A stretch of 64,000 nucleotides of DNA from JABMQB01 sp963678235 (GTDB lineage: Bacteria; Bacteroidota; Bacteroidia; Bacteroidales; Prolixibacteraceae): assembly GCA_963678235.1 (NCBI GenBank), contig OY782766.1:3348001-3412000 (forward strand), given 5' to 3'. The notes below the pieces were generated by a model, which was not told where the DNA came from, did not search any database, and worked only from the letters and a program-made list of their open reading frames with translations. A program made the position numbers and the translations under genes. This document shows positions 52,657 to 60,386 of this stretch, piece after piece; positions within the stretch are counted from its first letter, which is position 1, and each line of letters opens with the position of its first letter.

Positions 52657-53778
52657 ATGCAGCCAATAAAAATGGTTGACCTTTACAGTCAATACCTTCA
52701 TATAAAAAAAGAAATTGACCAGGCAATTCAGGACGTCATCGTATCTTCTGTTTTTATTAAAGGAGGAAAAGTTATTGATTTTGAAAAAAAACTCTCCGAC
52801 TATCTAGGTTCAAATGTTGTTGCCTGCGCAAACGGGACAGATGCCCTTCAGTTGGCATTTATGGCTTTGGGGCTTAATCCGGGTGATGAAGTTATAACAA
52901 CCCCATTTACATTTGTGTCAACCATTGAAGTGCTAGTTTTTTTAAAACTGAAACCGGTTTTTGTGGATATCCATCCTGAGACTTTTAACATCAATGAAAA
53001 TGAGCTGGAGAAAGTAATAACCAATAAAACCAGGGCAATCGTTCCGGTACATCTATTTGGACAATGCGCCAACATGGAAGCAATTTTAAAAATCGCCCAA
53101 AAACACAAACTATTTGTAGTTGAAGATGCTGCACAATCGCTTGGTTCAAAATATTCGTTCATCAACGGAAGAATGCAGCAATCGGGCACCATGGGGCAAA
53201 TCGGAATTACTTCCTTTTTCCCTTCGAAAAACCTTGGGGCTATGGGCGATGGAGGAGCAGTAATATGCAATGATCCTGAGTTAGCTAAGAACATAAGGTC
53301 ACTGGCAAACCATGGGATGAAAGAACGGTACAATTATCACCAAATTGGTATAAATTCACGCTTAGATGCCATGCAGGCTGCAATTTTAGAAGTGAAGCTT
53401 TCCTATCTTAACACCTATATTTCGAAAAGGCAGGAAACAGCTGCACAATACACAAAGCTTCTTCAAGAAATTCCCGAATTAAAACTACCCACAGAAAGCT
53501 TATTTTGTACACATACATATAACCAATATACCATACAAACGGAAATGCGCGATACCCTTCAAAAGTTTCTTGCATCATACAATATTCCTACCCAGGTTTA
53601 TTACCCAAAACCATTACATTTGCAGGAAGCATACAAGTTTTTAGGCTATAAAGCGGGTGATTTCCCCGTTTGTGAAAGTATGTCGGCGAAAGTTTTGTCG
53701 TTGCCAATGCACACGGAACTTCAAAAAGATCAAATAAATTATATTGCAGAAACAATTAAACGCTTTTTTACTCATTAA
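52657..53778 (+). CDS. DegT/DnrJ/EryC1/StrS sugar aminotransferase (WbpE-like)
   Basis: 373 aa. PLP Lys191 is in SFFPSKNLGAMGDGGA, NGTDALQLAF binds the phosphate, and VVEDAAQSLGSKY carries the conserved Asp. The N-terminal MVDLYSQYLHIKKEIDQAI and the neighbouring genes match WbpE/WlbC, which aminates UDP-3-keto-GlcNAcA at C3. It is followed after 2 bases by the acetyltransferase, so the two steps are coupled. Confidence 0.9.
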   Translation: MQPIKMVDLYSQYLHIKKEIDQAIQDVIVSSVFIKGGKVIDFEKKLSDYLGSNVVACANGTDALQLAFMALGLNPGDEVITTPFTFVSTIEVLVFLKLKPVFVDIHPETFNINENELEKVITNKTRAIVPVHLFGQCANMEAILKIAQKHKLFVVEDAAQSLGSKYSFINGRMQQSGTMGQIGITSFFPSKNLGAMGDGGAVICNDPELAKNIRSLANHGMKERYNYHQIGINSRLDAMQAAILEVKLSYLNTYISKRQETAAQYTKLLQEIPELKLPTESLFCTHTYNQYTIQTEMRDTLQKFLASYNIPTQVYYPKPLHLQEAYKFLGYKAGDFPVCESMSAKVLSLPMHTELQKDQINYIAETIKRFFTH

Positions 53779-53780
53779 TT

Positions 53781-54353
53781 ATGAATTACTATATACATCC
53801 AACATCGCTGGTTGATGAAGGTGCACAAATTGGGGAAGGCACAAAAATCTGGCATTTTTGCCATGTGATGCCAAAGGCTATTCTTGGTGAAAAATGCATT
53901 CTTGGGCAAAATGTATTTGTTGGGAACCATGTTAAAATAGGAAACAAAGTAAAAATTCAAAATAATGTCTCGGTTTATGAAGGTGTTGAATGCGAAGATG
54001 ATGTATTTATAGGACCTTCGGTTGTTTTTACCAACGTAATAAATCCCAGAAGCTTTGTAGAACGAAAATCAGAATTTAAAAATACATTGGTAAAAAAAGG
54101 TGCGAGTATTGGAGCCAATGCTACGATTATTTGTGGAACAACGATTGGGGAATTCGCATTTATTGGTGCCGGGGCAGTGGTATCGAAAGATGTTGCCAAT
54201 TATGCCATAGTTATTGGTAACCCTGCACGCCACACCGGCTGGATGAGCGAACAGGGAGCAAGACTTTTGTTTAATGAAGAAGGATGCGCAACTTGTAAGC
54301 TTTCAGGTGAAAAATATGAATTAAAAAATGGATTAGTTATAAAAATCATATAA
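53781..54353 (+). CDS. Sugar N-acetyltransferase (WbpD/WlbB-like)
   Basis: 190 aa left-handed beta-helix enzyme: repeated hexapeptides such as IGEGTKIWHFCHV, ILGQNVFVGNHVKIG, then FIGAGAVVSKDV and the end IGNPARHTGWM. This pattern and the HFCHV motif match WbpD/WlbB, which acetylate the 3-amino group of UDP-GlcNAc3NA. It is encoded directly after the WbpE-like gene; palindromic repeats begin right at its stop codon. Confidence 0.9.
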   Translation: MNYYIHPTSLVDEGAQIGEGTKIWHFCHVMPKAILGEKCILGQNVFVGNHVKIGNKVKIQNNVSVYEGVECEDDVFIGPSVVFTNVINPRSFVERKSEFKNTLVKKGASIGANATIICGTTIGEFAFIGAGAVVSKDVANYAIVIGNPARHTGWMSEQGARLLFNEEGCATCKLSGEKYELKNGLVIKII

Positions 54354-54495
54354 CTCTGCGATCTAGCGACTCTGCGGCAAAACAATTAAATTAACCGCAA
54401 AGACGGGGAGGTGCAAAGAAGAATACTAAAAAAACTCTGCAACTTAGCAGCTCTGCGGTGAAAAAATAATAATATGAACCGCAAAGACACAGAAA
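54353..54495. repeat. Palindromic repeat cluster A (upstream of the GxxExxY gene)
   Basis: Four half-units. Reverse type (ACTCTGCGA...CTGCGG) at 54353-54377 and 54434-54459, forward type (ACCGCAAAGACGGGGAGG...) at 54394-54420 and 54478-54495. The two types are imperfect reverse complements, so neighbouring units can form hairpins. The last forward unit supplies the first codons of the GxxExxY reading frame (ATG at 54474). Confidence 0.85.
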
Positions 54496-54890
54496 TAAAC
54501 AATATGGATAACCAAACATACAATAGATTATCAGGGCAAATCCTTGATGCTGCAATTACAGTGCATAAAGAAATGGGACCAGGATTATTAGAGTCAGTAT
54601 ATGAATTATGTTTGTTAAAGGAATTACAATATAGAAATGTATTTGTTGAGCATCAGGTAGCGGTTCCATTATTTTATAAAGGAGAAGATTTAAAGAAAGA
54701 TTTTAGGCTGGATTTATTGGTTTCAAAACAAATTATCATTGAGCTAAAGGCTGTGGATTATATTTTGTCTGTTCATGAAGCACAAATAATCTCTTATCTA
54801 AAACTTACAAATATGAAATTGGGATTCTTAATTAACTTTAATGTCCCATTGTTAAAAGATGGATTTAAACGATTTGTAAATAATTTTTGA
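54474..54890 (+). CDS. GxxExxY protein (PD-(D/E)XK nuclease superfamily)
   Basis: 138 aa. The name motif is GLLESVY (Gly37, Glu40, Tyr43). DFRLDLLV (Asp80), IIIELKAVD (Glu90, Lys92) and AQIISYLKL (Gln104) form the D...ExK...Q pattern of PD-(D/E)XK enzymes, to which I recall this family being assigned (Pfam PDDEXK_3). Its function is not established. The gene lies exactly between two inverted repeat half-units: the forward unit encodes the N-terminal MNRKDTEI, and a reverse unit begins at the last base of the TGA stop. The methionine at 54504 (MDNQTYNRLSG) is the likely start of the folded domain. It interrupts a sugar-nucleotide gene cluster and is probably an insertion. Confidence 0.85.
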   Translation: MNRKDTEINNMDNQTYNRLSGQILDAAITVHKEMGPGLLESVYELCLLKELQYRNVFVEHQVAVPLFYKGEDLKKDFRLDLLVSKQIIIELKAVDYILSVHEAQIISYLKLTNMKLGFLINFNVPLLKDGFKRFVNNF

Positions 54891-55225
54891 CTCTGCGACC
54901 TGACGACTTGGCTGTTAAAAAAACAGTAAACCGCAGAGACGGAGAGGCACAAAGAAAAAAAACTTAAAAGAAACTCTGCGACTTAGCGTCTTTGCGGTAA
55001 AAAATCAATAAAAATGAACCGCAGAGACACAGAGATGCAAAGAAGAAATTAGTAAACAAATAAAAAAACTTTGCGTCTTAGCAACTCAGCGGTGAAAAAT
55101 ATTAAGACTAACCGCAGAGACGGAGAGGCACAAAGGAAAAACTTAAAAGAAACTCTGCGACTTAGCGTCTTTGCGGTAAAATCATAAAAACAATACCGCG
55201 AAGGTGGAGAGATGCAGAGAAGAAG
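54890..55225. repeat. Palindromic repeat cluster B (downstream of the GxxExxY gene)
   Basis: Eight half-units in strict alternation. Reverse at 54890-54915, 54973-54998, 55068-55093 and 55152-55177; forward at 54930-54956, 55018-55046, 55111-55136 and 55195-55225. The forward core is ACCGCAGAGACGGAGAGGCA, and the reverse core is ACTCTGCGACTTAGCGTC then TTTGCGGT. The array runs up to 6 bases before the oxidoreductase ATG, and its purine-rich end may act as that gene's ribosome-binding region. Confidence 0.88.
55014..55052 (+). other. 12-codon frame on a repeat unit, parallel to the GxxExxY start
   Basis: ATG AAC CGC AGA GAC ACA opens a frame that reads MNRRDTEMQRRN and stops at 55050-55052. 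The GxxExxY gene opens the same way (ATG AAC CGC AAA GAC ACA) on its own unit. This copy has no nuclease domain behind it. It is probably not a gene, but it looks like an empty version of the occupied unit. Confidence 0.4.
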
Positions 55226-55231
55226 AAAAAT

Positions 55232-56269
55232 ATGACGATAGAAAATAAAATAAAATTTGCAGTTGTTGGCATGGGACATATCGGCAAGCGGCATGCAGAA
55301 ATGATACTGAGAAACCAGGACTCTGAATTAATTGCGGTCTGTGATATCCGATCTGAAAAGGAATGCAACGCTTCCGGTATTTGCGATTCTTTTTATCCTT
55401 CTATGGATGAAATGCTCCAAAATCAGTCGCAAATTGATGTTATAAACATCTGTACACCAAATGGTTTGCATGCCGAAATGAGCATAAATGCTATAAAGTA
55501 TGGCGCACATGTGGTAATAGAAAAGCCCATGGCTACCTCAAAAGCAGATGCTGAAAAAATATTGGAAGCATCTTTAAAAACCGACCGAAAAGTTTTCTGT
55601 GTAATGCAGAACAGGTATTCTCCACCATCGGTTTGGCTGAAAGATGTAATGGAACAAAAGCTTCTTGGCGAGATATTTATGGTACAAATAAACTGCTACT
55701 GGAACCGCGATGAACGTTATTATACAAACGAATCGTGGCATGGCACAAATGCTTTAGACGGAGGAACCCTGTTTACACAGTTTTCGCATTTTATTGATAT
55801 GATGTTTTGGCTGTTTGGGGACATAACTAATATCAAAGGAAGCTTTAAAGACTTTAACCATCAACAACTTACCGACTTTGAAGATTCAGGAGTGGTTCAA
55901 TTTGATTTTGTGGATGGCGGAATGGGCAGTTTGAATTATTCAACTTCGGTTTTCAATAAAAACCTGGAAAGTAGCCTGACTATAATTGGTAAAAACGGAA
56001 CAATAAAAGTTGCCGGGCAATATATGAACGAGGTAGTGTATTGCGATATTAAAAATTATAAAATGCCCGAACTGGCACCCAGCAATCCGCCAAATGACTA
56101 TGGCTTGTACAAGGGTTCGGCGCAAAACCATCACTATGTGATCCAGAATGTCGTGGACAAATTACATAGCAATAAAAATATTTCAACCAACGCCTACGAA
56201 GGGATGAAAGTGGTGGATATCATTGAAAGAATATATTTAGAGCGGGATAAGATCTGGAAGAAACATTAA
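55232..56269 (+). CDS. Gfo/Idh/MocA oxidoreductase (WbpB/WlbA-like)
   Basis: 345 aa. The Rossmann start FAVVGMGHIGKRHAEMI binds NAD, and VVIEKPMATSKADAE is the conserved EKP motif. NINCYWNRDERYYTNESWHG-like sequence (INCYWNRDERYY) and ALDGGTLFTQFSHFIDMM are typical of WbpB/WlbA, which oxidise C3 of UDP-GlcNAcA. It provides the 3-keto substrate for the WbpE-like enzyme. It is separated from its partner genes on both sides by palindromic repeats. Confidence 0.88.
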   Translation: MTIENKIKFAVVGMGHIGKRHAEMILRNQDSELIAVCDIRSEKECNASGICDSFYPSMDEMLQNQSQIDVINICTPNGLHAEMSINAIKYGAHVVIEKPMATSKADAEKILEASLKTDRKVFCVMQNRYSPPSVWLKDVMEQKLLGEIFMVQINCYWNRDERYYTNESWHGTNALDGGTLFTQFSHFIDMMFWLFGDITNIKGSFKDFNHQQLTDFEDSGVVQFDFVDGGMGSLNYSTSVFNKNLESSLTIIGKNGTIKVAGQYMNEVVYCDIKNYKMPELAPSNPPNDYGLYKGSAQNHHYVIQNVVDKLHSNKNISTNAYEGMKVVDIIERIYLERDKIWKKH

Positions 56270-56273
56270 ACTA

Positions 56274-56386
56274 ACCGCAAAGACGGGGAGGTGCAAAGAA
56301 GAAAATTTAAAAAAAACTCGGCGACTCAGCAACTCAGCGGTAAAACAAATTAAATTAACCGCAAAGACGGGGAGACGCAAAGAAAA
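56274..56386. repeat. Palindromic repeat cluster C
   Basis: Three half-units: forward 56274-56300, reverse 56316-56341, forward 56358-56386. The sequence matches the cluster A forward unit closely (ACCGCAAAGACGGGGAG). The cluster starts within 5 bases of the oxidoreductase stop and ends 8 bases before the dehydrogenase ATG. Confidence 0.85.
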
Positions 56387-56394
56387 GAAAAGTA

Positions 56395-57705
56395 ATGAAT
56401 ATCTATTCTAAAATAGTAAAAGAACAAACGAAAGTTGCGATTATCGGCTTGGGTTATGTTGGGCTACCATTGGCAGTTGAGTTTGCAAAAAAGACCAAGG
56501 TCATTGGTTTTGATGTGGATGAGGGAAAACTGGGAAAACTTCAACAGGCAATTGATCCCAATGGCGAATTGGAATCAGAGGATTTTGAAAACCTTAATAT
56601 ACTTTTTACAAGCAACGAGAAACAGCTTGAAAATGCAGGATTCTATATTGTTACAGTTCCTACGCCAATCGATTCACAAAACAACCCTGACTTAACCATT
56701 TTAAAATCTGCCACCGAGACCATTGGTAAACACCTTTCCCAAGGTGATTATGTGGTATTTGAATCGACCGTGTACCCTGGGGTGACCGAAGATATTTGTA
56801 TCCCGATCCTTGAAAAAAGTTCCAGGTTATTTGCCGGCAAAGATTTTAAGGTTGGTTTTTCACCTGAACGTATCAATCCTGGCGACAAAATTCATACTCT
56901 TACCAATACCGTTAAGGTAGTTTCCGGTTACGATCCGGAAAGTTTGAAGCAAATATCAGAAGTATATAAGTTGGTGGTAGATGCTGAGATTTTTGAAGCT
57001 TCATCCATTAAAGTTGCCGAAGCGGCAAAAATTATTGAAAATACCCAGCGCGATGTGAACATTGCCCTGATGAATGAATTATCCATCATATTTAGCCGCA
57101 TTGGAATTAATACCTATGATGTATTGGAAGCCGCCGGAACCAAATGGAATTTCCTGAAGTTTTATCCCGGTTTGGTCGGAGGGCATTGTATTGGCGTTGA
57201 CCCGTATTACCTGGCACACAAAGCAAAAGAATTAAAATACCACCCACAAATTATCAATTCCGGACGATTTGTGAACGACTCCATGGGAAGATATACCGGG
57301 AAACAAATTGTAAAGCAATTGCTTAAAAATGGCATCAAAATTCCCGGTGCCAGTGCTTTAATACTTGGAGCTACATTTAAAGAGAATGTATCTGACATTC
57401 GAAATTCGAAAGTATTTGATATCACCAATGAACTAAGGGAATTTGGTATCACTGTAACTATTAGCGATCCCAAGGCTAATGCAGAAGAAGTAAAGAAAGA
57501 ATACGCGTGTGAGCTTTCAGCGAACCCCATTAATGAAGAAAAACAAAACATGTTTGATGCAATAATTCTGGCTGTTTCCCATAACGAATACCTAAACTAT
57601 TCCGAAGAAACCATACAAAAGCACCTTTCCCCAAACGGCATATTTGCCGATGTTAAAGGAGCATACCGAAACAGGTTTAAAAATTTGAATTATTGGAGTT
57701 TGTAA
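56395..57705 (+). CDS. UDP-sugar dehydrogenase (WbpA/TviB-like)
   Basis: 436 aa. VAIIGLGYVGLPLAVEF binds NAD, VTVPTPID and FESTVYPGVTEDICIP are central motifs, and GGHCIGVDPYYL carries the catalytic Cys265. AAKIIENTQRDVNIALMNE places it in the UDP-HexNAc 6-dehydrogenase group (WbpA/TviB/WecC) rather than UDP-glucose dehydrogenase. With its neighbours it most likely oxidises UDP-GlcNAc to UDP-GlcNAcA. It converges on the GT39/MORN gene with 7 bases between. Confidence 0.9.
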   Translation: MNIYSKIVKEQTKVAIIGLGYVGLPLAVEFAKKTKVIGFDVDEGKLGKLQQAIDPNGELESEDFENLNILFTSNEKQLENAGFYIVTVPTPIDSQNNPDLTILKSATETIGKHLSQGDYVVFESTVYPGVTEDICIPILEKSSRLFAGKDFKVGFSPERINPGDKIHTLTNTVKVVSGYDPESLKQISEVYKLVVDAEIFEASSIKVAEAAKIIENTQRDVNIALMNELSIIFSRIGINTYDVLEAAGTKWNFLKFYPGLVGGHCIGVDPYYLAHKAKELKYHPQIINSGRFVNDSMGRYTGKQIVKQLLKNGIKIPGASALILGATFKENVSDIRNSKVFDITNELREFGITVTISDPKANAEEVKKEYACELSANPINEEKQNMFDAIILAVSHNEYLNYSEETIQKHLSPNGIFADVKGAYRNRFKNLNYWSL

Positions 57706-57712
57706 ATAATTC

Positions 57713-59572
57713 TTACTTTATTATTTTGATCTTTTTATTGTCTTTGTAAATTGCACGTTCTTCAAGTTTATTATCCTTTGTTCTTATCTCAAATTCACCA
57801 TTCATTTTATCATCTTTCCATTCTCCTGAAGCTGTATATCCATTTTTCAAGGTTAAGGTACCATAACCATTTCTAACACCTTTATCCCATTGCCCTTCAT
57901 ATTTTTGTCCATTCGTAAAAACATATTTTCCATAGCCCGATCGTTCACCATCTTTCCATTCACCATCATATCCCAAATCTGGTCTAAATTCATAGATTGA
58001 TGTATTACTTTTTCCTATTTGTTTTATCTTTTTAAACTTCATAGGATATGATTTCATTGCTGGAACAAGATTCCTGGCAGTAGAAGAATACCCCAATTCA
58101 TCAATCACAACATAGTCAACCCCTTTATTAATAAAATCATTGATAACCTCTTCTTTAACAATACTTCTTTTATAATTGCAGGAAAATCTTGAAGCAAAAA
58201 CATAATACAGACCTGGTTTACGACATGCAATCAATGAAGTATCTGGCAAATTCTTTTTTGACCATGATGCTAATTTAAAATATGACTGATAATTTGGAGG
58301 GTAATTATAAGATGCCTTCTTATGAAGTTCTTCAATCTGCGGCTTAATTAAAAGAGGTATTGCTAGTAGAAGGGAAAGTGGGATTAGAGCTTGCTGAATA
58401 AATTGGTTTTTAATGTTTAAAAATTTGCAAAGCCACAACAAAATTAGATAAACCCCATAAATAAATAAAAATATAAGTATTGGCAATACAGGCATTACAA
58501 ACCTAACGCCATACCATACATCCGGCCACAAGAGAAAAATACCAAAACTCCCTAGCAAGTACGAAAATATTATTGTTCTTGAAGACTTCAGTTTTACCAA
58601 TCCAAAAACAATTATTCCAATAATAATAATACCGACAATCCATTCTGAAATTAAAACCGGATCGTTGTATTTTACTTGTATAAAACTAAAACAACCGTTC
58701 GGTATTTCATGGGTCACATATCGTTCAAAGTTTTTAAAAACCCTGGTAAACCAATCTCCGAGTTCCATGGTGCCCAGTTCCCGCCTATACGGATTCTTAT
58801 AAGTTAACAGTCCCAGATATCCTCCGGTACCTCCAACACCAACAACTTTTCCCCTTATAAACCAAGGTAAACACAAGAAAATAAATCCTGCGATATAAGC
58901 TCCCAGGTATTTCCATTTCTTTTGTAACAATAAAGCCAATGCAACCCCTCCAACCAATGCTAAACCAGCAGATCTTATATGATAGCTAAATGCTACAAAT
59001 AAAAGCATTAGATAGAAGCCCAAATTTTTATAAAATGGCTTCTCAAAGTCGAGATTTATAAGAAAATATAATGCCATCAATGAAAAAAACAGAAAAGATA
59101 TTGAGCTCATCATTATTACAGACGATTTGAGTAAATGCGAATTAAACAATACAAGTAAACTCGTAACAAATGACAAATGGATATTCTTACTAATCAGAAC
59201 AAGAAAAAAATACAGGACCACAATTGATGCTAAAAAGAGAAAACCATTCGCATATTTAATAGTACTAATATCATCCGAAAACAATTTTATGGTAGAACTA
59301 ATTATTAAAGGATACCCTGGAGGGAATCTATTAGATGGTGGCTTTTCCGGGCTTTTTATATCTGAAAATCCGTCTCCTTGAGCAATTGATTTTCCCAATA
59401 GATAATATTGCGTATTATCACCATTTAAGTCGATTTTTTCATCAAATACATAAGGATATATCTTAAAGAAAGAAATAATTAGAATTAAGAGATAAACAAA
59501 TTTGATAATTTTTCCGGTTGTGGAATTCCGTTCTATTCCCTTTCTTTTGTGTTTTGCAGGCTTCATAATCAA
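57713..59572 (-). CDS. GT39/ArnT-like membrane glycosyltransferase fused to MORN repeats
   Basis: 619 aa. Residues about 20-425 hold 10-12 membrane helices. KIDLNGDNTQYYLLGKSIAQ and RFPPGYPLIIS in the first loop are GT-C signatures (Asp in the first extracytoplasmic loop, PPGYP), as in dolichyl/polyprenyl-phosphate mannosyltransferases and ArnT. A soluble region (430-530) follows. Residues about 535-605 hold three to four MORN repeats (YDGEWKDGERSGYGKYVF, YEGQWDKGVRNGYGTLTL, GEWKDDKMNGEFEI). MORN repeats bind lipids or proteins. I know of no standard family with this fusion. The gene lies between the sugar dehydrogenase and cysC. Confidence 0.75.
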   Translation of the reverse strand: MIMKPAKHKRKGIERNSTTGKIIKFVYLLILIISFFKIYPYVFDEKIDLNGDNTQYYLLGKSIAQGDGFSDIKSPEKPPSNRFPPGYPLIISSTIKLFSDDISTIKYANGFLFLASIVVLYFFLVLISKNIHLSFVTSLLVLFNSHLLKSSVIMMSSISFLFFSLMALYFLINLDFEKPFYKNLGFYLMLLFVAFSYHIRSAGLALVGGVALALLLQKKWKYLGAYIAGFIFLCLPWFIRGKVVGVGGTGGYLGLLTYKNPYRRELGTMELGDWFTRVFKNFERYVTHEIPNGCFSFIQVKYNDPVLISEWIVGIIIIGIIVFGLVKLKSSRTIIFSYLLGSFGIFLLWPDVWYGVRFVMPVLPILIFLFIYGVYLILLWLCKFLNIKNQFIQQALIPLSLLLAIPLLIKPQIEELHKKASYNYPPNYQSYFKLASWSKKNLPDTSLIACRKPGLYYVFASRFSCNYKRSIVKEEVINDFINKGVDYVVIDELGYSSTARNLVPAMKSYPMKFKKIKQIGKSNTSIYEFRPDLGYDGEWKDGERSGYGKYVFTNGQKYEGQWDKGVRNGYGTLTLKNGYTASGEWKDDKMNGEFEIRTKDNKLEERAIYKDNKKIKIIK

Positions 59573-59779
59573 AAAATATAATTTAATCCAAAACTACTAT
59601 AAAATTTGAACAATATTTTTACTTTCTATTTAATTTGAGAAACATCAAGAATTTAAGCTTAATACTTTAAGATGCAGACTTGTTAAAATAAGACATACCA
59701 TTTCGATAAAAATAAGAACACCAATACAGATTTTATAAACAAACATTTAAACTTGGGAATATTAAATTACCAACCGTTC
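59573..59779. other. Gap between the GT39/MORN gene and cysC
   Basis: 207 AT-rich bases. It should contain the promoter of the glycosyltransferase gene. I see no repeat unit or RNA gene in it. Confidence 0.4.
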
Positions 59780-60376
59780 TTAATACTGTATCTCCGGCAA
59801 AATAACATCCAGGCACTTTTTAACAGCTTCTTCTATACTTATTAAGTCAGTTTTTAACTCAACATTTGGCTTTGTTGGTGCTTCAAAAGGAGAATCAATT
59901 CCAGAGAAATTTTTAAGTATTCCTTGACGCGCCTTCGCATAAAGGCCTTTTGTGTCGCGTTGCTCACATACCTCAACCGATGCATTCACATAAACTTCAA
60001 TAATATCATCACGTCCAATAATGTCATAAGCCATTTGTCTGATTTCATTAGTTGGGGTAATAAAACTATTAATACAAATAATCCCACAGTTCAGAAATAG
60101 TTTGGTCGCTTCTGCTATCCTGCGTATGTTTTCATATCTGTCTTCTTTCGAAAATCCCAGATTATTACTAAGCCCTGTACGAATGTTATCGCCGTCAAGT
60201 ATTTGCGTTAAAAACCTTCGTTTATTTAGCTCTTTTTCCAAGGCCTTGGCAATTGTGGTTTTCCCTGAACCCGACAAACCGGTCATCCATATAACCCTGG
60301 CTCTTTGTTTTAACAGATATTCCTTATCCTCTCTATTTAAAATCTGGTCAAAAACCGGATGTATGTTTTTATTCAT
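59780..60376 (-). CDS. cysC: Adenylylsulfate kinase
   Basis: 198 aa. Walker A is GLSGSGKTT, then LDGDNIRTGLSNNLGFS, the APS-binding stretch, and NEIRQMAYDIIGRDDIIEVY. It converts APS to PAPS, the sulfate donor. It follows cysQ by 10 bases. No sulfate adenylyltransferase (cysD/cysN) or sulfotransferase gene is visible in the window. Confidence 0.92.
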   Translation of the reverse strand: MNKNIHPVFDQILNREDKEYLLKQRARVIWMTGLSGSGKTTIAKALEKELNKRRFLTQILDGDNIRTGLSNNLGFSKEDRYENIRRIAEATKLFLNCGIICINSFITPTNEIRQMAYDIIGRDDIIEVYVNASVEVCEQRDTKGLYAKARQGILKNFSGIDSPFEAPTKPNVELKTDLISIEEAVKKCLDVILPEIQY

Positions 60377-60386
60377 TTATGTTAAT

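Noticed and set aside
54353..55225. CRISPR-like array
   Set aside because: The repeats alternate in orientation, vary in sequence, and the spacers are 10-20 bases of low complexity. There is no cas gene nearby.
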